Positions 1-9,785 are shown, counted from the stretch's first letter. The stretch is 64,000 nt of DNA from Zhihengliuella flava (GCF_015751895.1 NZ_JADOTZ010000001.1:2666001-2730000); one strand, 5' to 3'. Notes: generated by a model not told the origin, from the letters alone. Made by a program: numbers and translations.

Positions 1-304
1 GGTACCCGAGTGTGGAGGGGTAGGCATCGTGATCGAGGAGGTATTCGTGCCCCACCTGATCGAGGGCGTCCGTCGTGACGCCGGGGGCGACGGCGTCCCG
101 AACTGCGTCCAAGGCGCCAGCAGCAATACGGGACGCGTGACGAATTTTCTCGACGGTCTCGGCATCGTAAACGTCCGAACCCTCGTAGGGTGTCGGGGCC
201 GGTTTGCCAACGTATTCGGGGCGTTGGATCGACGCCGGAACGGTGCGCAAAGGGGTCGGTGTGCCGGGGGTCAAATGTCCGGTGGGAGCAGTGGAAATGG
301 CCAT
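1..304 (-). CDS. map: Type I methionine aminopeptidase, N-terminal part (runs off left edge)
   Basis: Reading the complement from the ATG at 302-304 gives about 101 residues beginning [20 protein letters not shown] and continuing through [20 protein letters not shown] and [20 protein letters not shown] to the window edge. The RPEYVGKP segment followed by a helix carrying R-x-A-x-x-I-A is typical of M24A methionine aminopeptidases, which remove the initiator Met from nascent proteins in the cytoplasm. The proline-rich N-terminal extension resembles the extended actinobacterial (MetAP1c) form rather than the short E. coli form. The metal-ligand residues lie beyond the edge and cannot be checked. 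It is divergent from the small gene at 410. Family call is firm for a partial gene; the extension type is inference. Confidence 0.85.
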   Translation of the reverse strand, partial: MAISTAPTGHLTPGTPTPLRTVPASIQRPEYVGKPAPTPYEGSDVYDAETVEKIRHASRIAAGALDAVRDAVAPGVTTDALDQVGHEYLLDHDAYPSTLGY

Positions 305-409
305 GCGTCCGATCCTATCCGTGTGGCTCACGCGCGGGCGAGTATCGTGGCGGTCAAGAGGTGACGCGAGCACCATCGCAACGCGAGAAACACAAAGAAA
401 GGACACCTG

Positions 410-586
410 ATGAGCAAGCCCACCGGTGACTTCTGGTACAACGTCGTGACCCACGAGGTCGAGCAGGGAGCCCAGTCTGACTGGACCCAGCTGATCGGCC
501 CCTACGAGACGCGCGCGGAAGCCGAGAAAGCTCTCGAGAAGGTCCGCGAACGCAACGAGGCGTGGGACGACGCCGACGCCGACTAA
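410..586 (+). CDS. Small SPOR-like protein, 58 aa
   Basis: An ATG at 410 follows an AAAGGA ribosome binding site about 8 nt upstream and opens a 58-residue acidic frame starting [20 protein letters not shown] and ending WDDADAD. The pattern [13 protein letters not shown]...[20 protein letters not shown], an aromatic strand followed by a charged helix, is that of short SPOR-domain-like proteins that I recall between map and panB in Micrococcales. No signal peptide or membrane segment is visible, so it should be cytoplasmic. A peptidoglycan-binding role has not been shown for these short versions and none is claimed. Upstream it shares a 105 bp divergent region with map; downstream panB converges on it after 37 bp. 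Confidence 0.75.
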   Translation: MSKPTGDFWYNVVTHEVEQGAQSDWTQLIGPYETRAEAEKALEKVRERNEAWDDADAD

Positions 587-623
587 CGGCGGCGCCAGTG
601 ATGCATGTTACACGAACCTGTCG

Positions 624-1460
624 CTAGAACGAGTGCTCGTCGCTGGGAAATGACGCCGACGCAACATCCTCGCGATAGGCGGTGACGGCGTCGTGCACCA
701 CGGAGCGCAGGTCCGCATACTGCTTCACAAAGCGTGGTAGGCGCCCGGAGCGTAAGCCCAGCATGTCCTGCCACACCAAGACCTGGCCCGTCGTGGCAGG
801 ACCGGCGCCGATGCCGATGGTGGGGATCGTCAGGGCCTCGTCGACCCGACGTGCGGCCTTGGCAGGAACCATTTCCATCAGCACACAGAATGCGCCAGCG
901 GATTCAAGGGCGCGGGCGTCCTCGATGAGAGCAGCCGCGGCCTCGTCGTTGCGGCCTTGGACGCGGTAGCCGCCGAGGGCGTGCTCACTTTGTGGCGTGA
1001 AGCCGATATGGCCGATGACCGGGACTCCTGCCCGGGTCAGCGCGCGGACGTGATCCGCGTAAAACGCGCCGCCCTCCAGCTTGACGGCGTGGACGCCGGC
1101 TTCCTTCATCAAGCGCACGCCGCTGGTGACCGCCTGCTCAACCGAAGCCTCGTACGAACCAAAGGGGAGGTCAACGACCACAAGGGCCCGCCGGGCGCCC
1201 GCCGTGACGGACCGAGCAAACACGATCATCTCGTCCATGGTGATCGGCAGCGTCGTCGACTGGCCCATCATGTTGTTGGCGGCCGAATCGCCCACGAGGA
1301 GCGTCTCCACCCCGGTGGCGTCGAAGATCTCCGCCATCAGTGCGTCGTAAGCCGTCAGCATGGTGAACTTACGGCCGTCGGCTTTGGCTTGCGCCAAGTG
1401 ATGCGTGCGGATGCGCGCCGGTGCGGGCGCGCTGTACGGTGCGCTCTGCTCGGATGTCAT
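624..1460 (-). CDS. panB: 3-methyl-2-oxobutanoate hydroxymethyltransferase
   Basis: A 278-residue protein matching the usual PanB length. It transfers a hydroxymethyl group from 5,10-methylene-tetrahydrofolate to 3-methyl-2-oxobutanoate, giving ketopantoate, the first committed step of pantothenate and CoA synthesis in the cytoplasm. Visible family features are the metal-binding LLVGDSAANNMMG loop near residue 57, the VVVDLPFGSYEAS strand, the VKLEGG motif, the GHIGFTPQ segment and the IPTIGIGAGPATTGQVLVWQ C-terminal signature. The start ATG at 1460 precedes MTSEQSAPYSAPAPARIRTH; the first ~18 residues are low complexity. It is transcribed away from glnA2. No panC or panD is present in this window, so the rest of the pathway is elsewhere. 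Confidence 0.95.
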   Translation of the reverse strand: MTSEQSAPYSAPAPARIRTHHLAQAKADGRKFTMLTAYDALMAEIFDATGVETLLVGDSAANNMMGQSTTLPITMDEMIVFARSVTAGARRALVVVDLPFGSYEASVEQAVTSGVRLMKEAGVHAVKLEGGAFYADHVRALTRAGVPVIGHIGFTPQSEHALGGYRVQGRNDEAAAALIEDARALESAGAFCVLMEMVPAKAARRVDEALTIPTIGIGAGPATTGQVLVWQDMLGLRSGRLPRFVKQYADLRSVVHDAVTAYREDVASASFPSDEHSF

Positions 1461-1702
1461 GAGTCAAGCCTAGATCACGACGTCGGGGCGCGCTCTGGGC
1501 ATCCACCGCGTCACGGCGCGCTGGGCAGCGTGAAATAAGGCTGTCACACGTGCACGGCATACTAGGCGCTGACGAGTACAGTAAAACCGGTAGTCCCGTT
1601 CGGCGCCGACGCCGCGGGCAGCGGGCGCAAGCGCGCCCGCCCGGTGATGTTCTGCGCCAGCTGCCGCTGGGGCGGGCATCGTTGACGTGGAAGGAGGCCC
1701 CA

Positions 1703-3043
1703 GTGGACCGCCAGCAGGAATTCGTGCTGAGGACAATCGAAGAGCGCGATGTCCGGTTTGTCCGATTGTGGTTCACCGACGTGGTCGGGTCCCTGAAATC
1801 TGTGGCCTTGGCTCCCGCGGAGGTTGAGGGGGCCTTCGAGGAAGGGCTCGGCTTTGACGGTTCCTCCATCGAGGGGCTGTCCCGGATCTACGAGTCGGAC
1901 ATGCTGCTGCAGCCGGACCCCTCCACGTTCCAGATCCTTCCGTGGCGCGGCCAAGTGGAGCCGACGAGCCGCATGTTCTGCGACATCCTGACTCCCGACG
2001 GTACGCCTTCACCCGCTGATTCTCGTCAGGTTTTGAAACGGCAGCTGGCCGCTGCCGCGGACATGGGCTTCACGTGTTACACACACCCTGAGGTCGAGTT
2101 CTATCTGCTGGAGTCGGAGGACCTCGACTCCTCCGGTCATCCGGTTCCGGTGGACCAGGGCGGCTACTTCGATCACGTGACCGGCGGCGTCGCCCAAGAC
2201 TTCCGCCGCAAGGCCGTCACCATGCTCGAAGCCGTGGGCATCTCCGTCGAATTTAGCCACCACGAGAACGGGCCTGGCCAGAACGAGATCGACCTGCGCT
2301 ACGCGGATGCCCTGCAGACGGCGGACAACATCATGACGTTCCGCACCGTCATCAAGGAGGTGGCCCTCCAGCAGGGGATTTACGCGACTTTCATGCCGAA
2401 GCCCTTCTCCGAGCACGCCGGGTCCGGCATGCACACGCACTTCTCCCTCTTCGAGGGAGACACAAACGCCTTCTTCGAGGCGGGGCATGAGTACCAGCTC
2501 TCGCAGACAGCTCGGCAGTTCATCGCCGGCATCCTGCACCATGCGCCGGAATTCACGGCGATCACCAATCAGTTCGTGAACTCCTATAAGCGCCTCTGGG
2601 GCGGAGGCGAGGCCCCCAGCCACCTCTCCTGGGGCCACAACAACCGCTCGGCGCTGGTGCGCGTGCCGTTGTACAAGCCCAACAAGGGCCAGTCGGCGCG
2701 CATTGAGTACCGCGGGATCGACTCTGCCGCCAACCCCTATCTCGCCTATTCGGTGCTCCTCGGGGCCGGGCTTAAGGGCATTCAGGAAGGATACGAGCTT
2801 CCTGAGGCGGCCGAGGACGACGTCTGGAGCCTCTCCAACGCGGAACGCCGGGCCCTCGGACATAATCCGCTGCCGGGAAGCTTGCACGACGCGATTAGGG
2901 TCATGGAGGATTCCGAGCTCGTCGCCGGCATCCTCGGTGAGCAAGTCTTCGACTCGTTCTTGCGCAATAAGCGGGACGAGTGGTCGGCCTACCGGCAGAA
3001 CGTCTCTCCTTTTGAGATCAACCGGTACCTCGGCATCCTCTGA
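1703..3043 (+). CDS. glnA2: Type I glutamine synthetase, GlnA2 class
   Basis: The frame is open from 1550, but the GTG at 1703 sits 5 nt after a strong AAGGAGG (1691-1697) and gives 446 residues, the typical actinobacterial GlnA2 length, so I use it. It makes glutamine from glutamate, ammonia and ATP. Visible are the beta-grasp N-terminus (RFVRLWFTDVVGSLKSV), the GFDGSSIEG loop, the FMPKPF ATP-site strand, NNRSALVRVP and ARIEYRGIDSAANPYL, and the C-terminus FEINRYLGIL. Where adenylylated enzymes carry a Tyr in a D-L-Y-x-L motif, this protein reads DDVWSLSNAERRALG, so control by adenylylation is unlikely. glnE begins 5 nt after its stop, indicating co-transcription. The enzyme family is certain; the GlnA2 assignment rests on length, the missing Tyr and the neighbour. 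Confidence 0.93.
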   Translation: MDRQQEFVLRTIEERDVRFVRLWFTDVVGSLKSVALAPAEVEGAFEEGLGFDGSSIEGLSRIYESDMLLQPDPSTFQILPWRGQVEPTSRMFCDILTPDGTPSPADSRQVLKRQLAAAADMGFTCYTHPEVEFYLLESEDLDSSGHPVPVDQGGYFDHVTGGVAQDFRRKAVTMLEAVGISVEFSHHENGPGQNEIDLRYADALQTADNIMTFRTVIKEVALQQGIYATFMPKPFSEHAGSGMHTHFSLFEGDTNAFFEAGHEYQLSQTARQFIAGILHHAPEFTAITNQFVNSYKRLWGGGEAPSHLSWGHNNRSALVRVPLYKPNKGQSARIEYRGIDSAANPYLAYSVLLGAGLKGIQEGYELPEAAEDDVWSLSNAERRALGHNPLPGSLHDAIRVMEDSELVAGILGEQVFDSFLRNKRDEWSAYRQNVSPFEINRYLGIL

Positions 3044-3048
3044 GCCTC

Positions 3049-6000
3049 GTGTTTTCGACTCGCGACTTCATTACCGCCGGGTTCGATGATGTGGAGCGTG
3101 CGCGCCGGTTCCTCGCGGCCGACGAACTCACGAGCTGCGCGCCCGAGCACCTCATCGAGGGCCTCTCGCAGGCCGCCGATCCGGATCAGGCCCTGCTGAG
3201 CCTGGTTCGGTTGGCCGAACGCGTTCCGCGGGTCTTAGAGCTTGTTCAACAGCCGGGGCCGCGCTTGCGCTTGTTCCGCCTGTTAGGGGCGTCGGAGGCG
3301 CTGGCCGAATTTCTGTTGCGTCACCCGGAAGCCCTGACGGTCGTCTCCGAGGAACAGGACGTGCAGTGTTCCCTTTCGCAGCTGCGCCAACGCGCGCTGG
3401 CCGCCGTCGGAGCCACGGGACCGGACGGACGCTGGATAGCCACTGTTGCTGGCCCCGAGGGCGTTCTGGCCCTCCGAAGGGCCTATCGGATGGAGCTGAC
3501 ACGCATCGCGCTGCGCGATCTCTGCGCGCGCGACCCGCTGGAGGAGATGCCTGCGGTTTCAGCTGAACTCGCTGATATCGCCTCGGCCGCGTTGGACGCA
3601 GCGCTCGCCGTAGCCCGTCAAGATCTCGCGGAGCACTTCGATCCTGAGGATATCGCCCGGGTCCGTTTGACCGTGATCGGTATGGGCAAGTGTGGTGCGC
3701 GTGAGCTGAACTACATCTCAGACGTCGACGTGATCTACGTCCACGAGGCGGACGGACTGGAGGAGTCCGTCGCCTCGCACATTGCGGGCGCCTTGGCCAG
3801 CGCCCTGGCCAAGAACATCAACGCCACGTCCAGCGAGCCCGGATTGTGGGAAGTGGACGCGAACCTGCGCCCGGAGGGCAAAGACGGCGCCCTGTCCCGC
3901 ACCTTAGATTCTCACCTGGCGTACTATCAGCGCTGGGCGCAAAGCTGGGAGTTTCAGGCACTGCTCAAGGCCCGGCCGATCGCGGGAGACGCTGAGCTCG
4001 GCCGGGCGTATGAAGAGGCCGTGGCGCCGATGATCTGGAGTAGTTCCGAACGCGACGGCTTCGTCGAATCGGTTCAAAGCATGCGCCGACGGGTCACGGA
4101 CAATATTCCCGCCGGGGAGGTGCCGCGCCAGATCAAGCTGGGCCCAGGGGGTTTGCGCGACGTTGAGTTTACGGTTCAGTTGTTGCAGCTGGTGCATGGA
4201 CGCGTGGACCACTCGTTGCGGGTGCGGGACACGACGACGGCGATCGCGCGCTTGAGCGACGCGGGGTACATCGGCCGGATCGACGCGATGGACTTCGATC
4301 AGGCCTATCGATACCTCCGGGTGCTGGAACACCGCATCCAGTTGGTGCACTTGCGTCGAACCCATCTCATGCCCGCCAAGGAAGCCGCACAGCGCGCCCT
4401 GGCACGGGCCGCCCAACCGCCGGGCGCGGTGAAGAAGCACACCGCGCAGCTGCTGCACGAGCGATGGCAACACTGCAAACGCCAAGTGAAGTCCCTGCAC
4501 GAGCGCATCTTCTATCGTCCCCTGCTCGCCACCGCCGCCAATCTCAGCACTGAGGAGGTGCGGCTGACTCCGGAGGCGGCGCAGGCGCGCCTAGCCGCGC
4601 TTGGCTATCTCGACCCGCAAGGGGCCATGCGCCATATTGAGGCGCTCACCGCCGGTGTGAGCCGCAGGGCTTCGCTCCAACGGCAGCTCCTTCCCGTTTT
4701 GCTCGGCTGGATAGCTGAGGGGGTCAGCCCGGATGCGGGCCTGCTCGGATTCCGCCGCATTAGCGAGCGCCTGGGGGAGAGCCCGTGGTACTTGGGCCTG
4801 TTGCGCGACTCCAACGCTGCGGCGGAACGGCTCTGCCGGGTCTTGTCCTCGTCACGGCTCTTGACGGATTGGCTTGAGGTCTCGCCGGAGTCCGTGGCTT
4901 GGCTGGGAAACGACGACGAGCTGCGTCCCATGTCCGCCGAGCAGCTACGGCGCGAAAACACCGCGAAGCTGCGCCGGCACGGCAATTCAGAGGCTGGCAT
5001 GCGCTTGGTGCGCATCAACCGGCGGCGTGAGATGCTCCGCACGGCCCTGGCCGAAGGGGCCGGGCTCATCGGCGTGGATGAGGTGGGGCGTTCGTTGGCC
5101 GCCGCCGACGCCGCATGCGTTCAGGCAGCGCTGACCGTGGCAGAGCAAGAGGAGATCGGCCGTGGCGAGCTCCTGACTGACGTCGTCGTGATCGCCATGG
5201 GGCGCCAAGGCGGCGAGGAAATCAGCTACGGATCCGACGCGGACGTGATCTACGTGCATCGAGCGAGGGTGGGCACCGACGCCCAGGCTGCGCAAGAGCA
5301 GGCCACTCGCATCGTGACGCGGATCAGTCAACTCTTGACGTCGCCCCTGAAGCCCGCGGTCCAAGCCGAAATCAAACTGACCGTTGACGCCGCGCTGCGC
5401 CCGGAAGGCCGCCAGGGTGCGCTCGTCCGCTCCCTCGAGTCGTACCGGGAGTACTACGCAAAGTGGGCCCTCGCCTGGGAGCGGCAGGCTTTGCTGCGCG
5501 CGCGCCCGATGGCTGGCGAGGCTGCGCTCACTGCCGAGTTCATGACCGTCGTCGACGAAGTTCGCTATGAGCGCGGACTCGCGGACGACGAACGGCGCGA
5601 AATCCGGCGGATTAAGGCGCGCGTCGAAGCGGAACGGCTCCCGCGCGGGGCGGACCCTGCGCTACACGTGAAGCTGGGGCGCGGCGGGCTCAGCGACGTA
5701 GAGTGGCTGGTCCAACTGCTGCAGTTGGAGCACAGCGCGACCCATGCGGAGATCCGCACGCCGTCGACGCGGCACGCTTTGGCCGCCCTAGGCGAGTCCG
5801 GGCTGTTGGCACACGACGACGTCGTCCTGTTGGATTCTGCGTGGACGCTGGCCACGCGGATCCGCAGCGCAACTCTGGTGGCGACTGGTCGGCCAGCCGA
5901 CGTCCTGCCGCGAAGTTGGGGAGATCTTGAGGCGGTCGCCCGCTGGTGCGGTTACGAGCAGGGCAGTGGTGCCCGGCTCGAAAGCGACTATCGCCGGGCA

Positions 6001-6051
6001 ACGCGGCAAGCCCGGCACGTCTTTGAGCGGGAGTTCTACGGGTTTGACTGA
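3049..6051 (+). CDS. glnE: Bifunctional glutamine synthetase adenylyltransferase/deadenylylase
   Basis: A 1000-residue protein with the two-nucleotidyltransferase layout of GlnE. The N-terminal (deadenylylating) half has a GMGKCGARELNYISDVDVIY motif near residue 210; the C-terminal (adenylylating) half has AMGRQGGEEISYGSDADVIY near residue 712. Each is followed by the family's E-x-D-x-x-L-R-P-E-G strand (EVDANLRPEGKDG and TVDAALRPEGRQG) and by a G-x-G-G-L-x-D-x-E helical segment. It adds AMP to, or removes it from, a Tyr of glutamine synthetase according to nitrogen state. The GTG start at 3049 lies 5 nt after the glnA2 stop, so translation is probably coupled. The likely substrate is GlnA1 at 8268-9692, which keeps the target Tyr; GlnA2 does not. 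Confidence 0.96.
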   Translation: MFSTRDFITAGFDDVERARRFLAADELTSCAPEHLIEGLSQAADPDQALLSLVRLAERVPRVLELVQQPGPRLRLFRLLGASEALAEFLLRHPEALTVVSEEQDVQCSLSQLRQRALAAVGATGPDGRWIATVAGPEGVLALRRAYRMELTRIALRDLCARDPLEEMPAVSAELADIASAALDAALAVARQDLAEHFDPEDIARVRLTVIGMGKCGARELNYISDVDVIYVHEADGLEESVASHIAGALASALAKNINATSSEPGLWEVDANLRPEGKDGALSRTLDSHLAYYQRWAQSWEFQALLKARPIAGDAELGRAYEEAVAPMIWSSSERDGFVESVQSMRRRVTDNIPAGEVPRQIKLGPGGLRDVEFTVQLLQLVHGRVDHSLRVRDTTTAIARLSDAGYIGRIDAMDFDQAYRYLRVLEHRIQLVHLRRTHLMPAKEAAQRALARAAQPPGAVKKHTAQLLHERWQHCKRQVKSLHERIFYRPLLATAANLSTEEVRLTPEAAQARLAALGYLDPQGAMRHIEALTAGVSRRASLQRQLLPVLLGWIAEGVSPDAGLLGFRRISERLGESPWYLGLLRDSNAAAERLCRVLSSSRLLTDWLEVSPESVAWLGNDDELRPMSAEQLRRENTAKLRRHGNSEAGMRLVRINRRREMLRTALAEGAGLIGVDEVGRSLAAADAACVQAALTVAEQEEIGRGELLTDVVVIAMGRQGGEEISYGSDADVIYVHRARVGTDAQAAQEQATRIVTRISQLLTSPLKPAVQAEIKLTVDAALRPEGRQGALVRSLESYREYYAKWALAWERQALLRARPMAGEAALTAEFMTVVDEVRYERGLADDERREIRRIKARVEAERLPRGADPALHVKLGRGGLSDVEWLVQLLQLEHSATHAEIRTPSTRHALAALGESGLLAHDDVVLLDSAWTLATRIRSATLVATGRPADVLPRSWGDLEAVARWCGYEQGSGARLESDYRRATRQARHVFEREFYGFD

Positions 6052-6204
6052 GCGGTTCGGACTGTCAGGCGCCTGTGTGATTAATCGCGAATTTGTGCAC
6101 GGGCGGCCATCAGTTGGGTAGGGTGGGCATGTTCTGACCTCGGTCACCTACATGTGGAAGGAAATGCGTTCTCCTTCGTCTGCGAGGGGGAGCGCGGATT
6201 ACTC

Positions 6205-8004
6205 ATGAGTTCACCCGATACCACTAGAGATTTATTACATAAACTAAATGATGTGACGAAGCGCAAGCCGCGCCCGCACAAGGAGAAGGGGATCGACAAG
6301 GTCATCTTCGGTGTCTCCGGAGTGCTGGCTGTGGCCTTTGTTGTGTGGGGCTTCGTAAGCCCCTCCGGCCTGAGTTCCGTTGCCGACACCCTCTTGGGCG
6401 GCACGATCAGCAACTTCGGTTGGCTGTTCGTCGTGGCCGCCTCGTTCTTCCTGATCTTTGTCATCGTGGTTGCCGCCAGCAAGTTTGGCGCCATTCCGCT
6501 GGGCAAGGACAACGAGGGCCCAGAGTTCCGCACCTCATCCTGGATCGCGATGATGTTCGCCTCCGGTATGGGCATCGGCTTGGTGTTCTATGGTGTTGCA
6601 GAGCCGCTGTGGTACTACATGGCGCCGCCTCCCGCGACAGTCGACGCGCAGACCGCTGATGCCATGCTCACCGCGATGGGCACCACCATGTTCCACTGGG
6701 GCCTGTACCCGTGGGCCATGTACGCCATCGTCGGCCTCGGCTTGGCCTACGGCACGTTCCGCCTCGGCCGCAGCCAGCTCTTTTCCTCGATGTTCGTCCC
6801 GCTCTTCGGCCAAAAGTCCGTTAACGGCGCGGGCGGTAAGGTCATCAACATTCTGGCGATCCTGGCGACGCTGTTCGGCTCCGCCTGCTCGCTGGGCCTC
6901 GGTGCCATCCAGATTGGCGGCGGTATCCAGTCCGTGGGTCTCGTCGAGTCGGTCGGTACCTCGCTGCTGGTGATCATCATCGTGGTGCTGGCGATCGGCT
7001 TTGTGGCCTCGGCCGCGTCCGGCGTCGCCAAGGGCATTCAGATGCTCTCCAACACCAACATGGTCCTGGCGATCCTGTTGGCCGTTTTGATCTTCATTGG
7101 CGGCCCCACCCTGTTCATGCTCAACGTGCTGCCGAACGCCATCGGAGCATTCATTGCAGACCTGCCCCACATGGCGTCGCGTACCGCTGCCTCCGGCGGC
7201 GAAGCGCTCGAATCGTGGATGTCGTCCTGGACGATCTTCTACTGGGCTTGGTGGGTTTCGTGGACGCCGTTCGTCGGTTTGTTCATCGCCCGGATTTCCC
7301 GCGGCCGCACCATTCGCCAGTTCGTCACCGGCGTGTTGGTCGTTCCCACGGTGATCTCGCTGATCTGGTTCTCCGTCTTGGGTGGCGGCGCGATCGGCAT
7401 TCAGCAACGCGCCGAGCAGTCAGGTGGTGCGATTGAGCCGATCGTCAACATGGTCGACGGCGCTCCGGACTTGAACTTCGATACCGCCCTGTTCGACTTC
7501 TTGGTGCACCTGAGCGTCCCGGATTGGATGTCCGTGGCCATGATGGTGGTGGCCGTGGTCCTGATCGGGATCTTCTTCATCACCAGTGCCGACTCCGCGT
7601 CGATCGTCATGGGCACGTTGTCGGAAAACGGCGTCATCGAGCCGAGCCGCCGCGTCGTCATCTTCTGGGGTGTCGCTGTGGCCGCTGTCGCCGCTGCCAT
7701 GCTGTTGGCCGGCGGAGACGATCCGGCCGCCGCGCTGAACGGCCTGAAGAACATCACAATTGTGGCGGCACTACCGTTCCTGTTCGTGATGCTGCTGCTG
7801 TGTGTCTCGCTGTGGAAGGACCTTTCCCGCGATCCCATGGTTCTGCAGGGCCAGTTGGCCAACGCCATCCTGACCGATACGGTGGCCACCGCCGTCGACA
7901 AGTACGACGGCGAGCCGTTCGAGATCCATACGCTCGAGGCCAACACCAGTGAGCAGGAGGCCGTAGCGGCCGACGAGGCTGCGAATGCAGCGCGTGATAA
8001 GTAG
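6205..8004 (+). CDS. BCCT-family osmolyte transporter
   Basis: A membrane protein of 599 residues from the ATG at 6205, preceded by a purine-rich GAGGGGGAG; a GTG at 6154 would add 17 residues. It has about twelve hydrophobic segments and the BCCT signatures: GMGIGLVFYGVAEPL in the third helix region and the tryptophan-rich FYWAWWVSWTPFVGLFIARI in helix 8. The GMGIG loop is the one associated with Na+-coupled betaine carriers such as BetP, so Na+-driven uptake of glycine betaine or a related compound is likely; the substrate cannot be read from sequence. The acidic C-terminal tail (TLEANTSEQEAVAADEAANA) could sense osmotic state, as shown for BetP, but that is inference. It stands alone between the glutamine synthetase genes and ends at a strong hairpin. 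Confidence 0.9.
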   Translation: MSSPDTTRDLLHKLNDVTKRKPRPHKEKGIDKVIFGVSGVLAVAFVVWGFVSPSGLSSVADTLLGGTISNFGWLFVVAASFFLIFVIVVAASKFGAIPLGKDNEGPEFRTSSWIAMMFASGMGIGLVFYGVAEPLWYYMAPPPATVDAQTADAMLTAMGTTMFHWGLYPWAMYAIVGLGLAYGTFRLGRSQLFSSMFVPLFGQKSVNGAGGKVINILAILATLFGSACSLGLGAIQIGGGIQSVGLVESVGTSLLVIIIVVLAIGFVASAASGVAKGIQMLSNTNMVLAILLAVLIFIGGPTLFMLNVLPNAIGAFIADLPHMASRTAASGGEALESWMSSWTIFYWAWWVSWTPFVGLFIARISRGRTIRQFVTGVLVVPTVISLIWFSVLGGGAIGIQQRAEQSGGAIEPIVNMVDGAPDLNFDTALFDFLVHLSVPDWMSVAMMVVAVVLIGIFFITSADSASIVMGTLSENGVIEPSRRVVIFWGVAVAAVAAAMLLAGGDDPAAALNGLKNITIVAALPFLFVMLLLCVSLWKDLSRDPMVLQGQLANAILTDTVATAVDKYDGEPFEIHTLEANTSEQEAVAADEAANAARDK

Positions 8005-8041
8005 GACGGAAGTCCCCGGCTGATTGTCAGCCAACGCGATT

Positions 8042-8085
8042 CGGGTGGCCCGTTCTCCGCAGTCTTGCGGAGAACGGGCCACCCG
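8042..8085 (+). terminator. Perfect 19-bp hairpin after the BCCT gene
   Basis: Arms 8042-8060 and 8067-8085 are exact reverse complements with a 6-nt AGTCTT loop, followed by TTTCATT. It lies 37 nt after the BCCT stop and is the likely terminator of that transcript. The T run is short, as is usual in high-GC actinobacteria. Confidence 0.85.
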
Positions 8086-8200
8086 TTTCATTGAACCCCC
8101 GTGTTGCTCTTGGCGGGAGCGCTCACCCCGCCCGCAGACACCGCCGGGGGGGCTACCTGCGTGCCGCCCTGCGCGCGCAACAGCGGCGTGCAGAGAGACA

Positions 8201-8241
8201 ACTGAGCCCGTCGCGACCGCTCTGGTCACGACGGGCTCAGT
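8201..8241 (-). terminator. Hairpin downstream of glnA1
   Basis: Arms 8201-8218 and 8224-8241 (18 bp with one mismatch, 5-nt loop) lie 26 nt past the glnA1 stop on the complementary strand. It is placed to end the glnA1 transcript; together with the hairpin at 8042-8085 it separates the convergent BCCT and glnA1 genes. Confidence 0.75.
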
Positions 8242-8267
8242 GGATTCGGCTGAGAGCTCGCTAGCGA

Positions 8268-9692
8268 TTAGACGCTGTAGTACAGCTCGAACTCGTAAGG
8301 ATTGGGGCGAGCAGCCAGCGGCTTGACCTCGACCTCGGTCTTGTAGTCGATCCACGCCTGGATGAGGTCCTCCGTGAAGACGTCACCGGCCAGCAGGAAC
8401 TCGTGGTCTTCGGCCAGAGCCTCGAGGGCTTCTTCCAGCGACCCGGGTGCCACCTGAATGCCAGCGGCCTCTTCCGCCGGGAGCTCGTAGAGATCCTTGT
8501 CGATCGGCGCAGCGGGCTCGATGCGGTTTTTGATGCCATCCAAGCCGGCCATCAGCTGGGCCGCGAACGCCAGGTAAGGATTCGAGGAGGGATCCGGCGC
8601 GCGGAACTCGATACGCTTGGCCTTCGGGTTGGATCCCGTGATCGGGATGCGGATGCCGGCCGAACGGTTGCCCTGCGAGTACACCATGTTGACCGGGGCC
8701 TCGAAGCCCTTGACGAGGCGCTTGTAGGAGTTCACGGTGGGGTTCGTGAAGGCGAGGACCGCTGAGGCGTGCTTCAGGAGGCCACCGATGTACCAGCGGG
8801 CCAGATCCGAGAGGCTGGCGTAGCCCTTCTCGTCGTAAAACAGCGGCTCACCATCGGACCACAGGGACTGGTGGCAGTGCATGCCGGACCCGTTGTCGTT
8901 ATAGATCGGCTTCGGCATGAAGGTGGCCGACTTGCCAAAGGCATCCGCCACGTTCTTGACGATGTACTTGAACTTCAAGATGTCATCAGCGGCGTGGGTC
9001 AGCGTGTTGAACTTGTAGTTGATTTCCGCCTGACCGGCGCTTCCCACCTCGTGGTGGCTGCGCTCGACTTCCAGGCCTGCCTGGTCCAGCTCGACGCAGA
9101 TGGCATCGCGAATATCGGCCTGCTTGTCGGTGGGGGAGACCGGGAAATAGCCGCCCTTGACGGGGGTCTTGTGACCCAGGTTGCCGCCTTCGTCAGCGCG
9201 GCCGGAATTCCAAGCTGCTTCGATGGAGTCAACCTTGTAGAAGGAGCCCTGCGGAGCGCACTCGTACTGGACGTTCTCGAAGATGAAGAACTCGGCTTCT
9301 GGAGCGAAGAACGCAGTATCGGCGATGCCGGTGGAGGCGAGGTAGGCCTCGGCGCGCTCGGCGACGCCGCGCGGGTCGCGGTGGTACGGCTCGCCCGTGC
9401 GGGGGTTGATGATCGAGAAATTCATGGCCAGCGTCTTCTCGACGCGGAATGGATCGACGAAGGCAGTGCTCACGTCAGGGATCAGCTGCATGTCCGACTC
9501 GGCAATGCCCTGAAAACCGCGGATCGAGGAACCATCGAACAGCTGGCCGTTGACGAAGAAATCGGCGTCGACCGTCTTGGCTGGCACGTTGAAGTGCTGC
9601 TGGACACCGGGCAGGTCGGTGAATCGGATGTCGACGAACTTCACGTCTTCGTCGGCAATGTACTTGAGGACTTCGTCCGGATTCTTGAACAT
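8268..9692 (-). CDS. glnA: Type I glutamine synthetase, GlnA1 class, adenylylatable
   Basis: A 474-residue main glutamine synthetase. The start ATG at 9692 is preceded by AAGGAG. Visible are the [15 protein letters not shown] latch region, the [20 protein letters not shown] metal and ATP site, the [20 protein letters not shown] arginine-rich segment and a C-terminus ending YEFELYYSV. The adenylylation motif [10 protein letters not shown] is intact, with the Tyr at about residue 402, so this is the expected GlnE target. It feeds most glutamine-dependent nitrogen assimilation. It is transcribed opposite to glnA2-glnE and is monocistronic between two intergenic hairpin regions. About 95 bp upstream lies a two-box GlnR-type site (9786-9823), suggesting transcriptional induction under nitrogen limitation in addition to covalent control. 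Confidence 0.96.
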   Translation of the reverse strand: MFKNPDEVLKYIADEDVKFVDIRFTDLPGVQQHFNVPAKTVDADFFVNGQLFDGSSIRGFQGIAESDMQLIPDVSTAFVDPFRVEKTLAMNFSIINPRTGEPYHRDPRGVAERAEAYLASTGIADTAFFAPEAEFFIFENVQYECAPQGSFYKVDSIEAAWNSGRADEGGNLGHKTPVKGGYFPVSPTDKQADIRDAICVELDQAGLEVERSHHEVGSAGQAEINYKFNTLTHAADDILKFKYIVKNVADAFGKSATFMPKPIYNDNGSGMHCHQSLWSDGEPLFYDEKGYASLSDLARWYIGGLLKHASAVLAFTNPTVNSYKRLVKGFEAPVNMVYSQGNRSAGIRIPITGSNPKAKRIEFRAPDPSSNPYLAFAAQLMAGLDGIKNRIEPAAPIDKDLYELPAEEAAGIQVAPGSLEEALEALAEDHEFLLAGDVFTEDLIQAWIDYKTEVEVKPLAARPNPYEFELYYSV

Positions 9693-9785
9693 CTAGAACT
9701 GCTCCTTGTGTGCCTGGGCGCGGGCACGGGGCTCCGCGTCTCGAGGAATCGGCCCCGAAATTAGTAGCAACCTTAACTATTCGCC

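Noticed and set aside
1550-1702. 51-codon N-terminal extension of glnA2
   Set aside because: The GTG at 1703 has a strong AAGGAGG and restores the normal family length; the extension is basic and unlike any glutamine synthetase.
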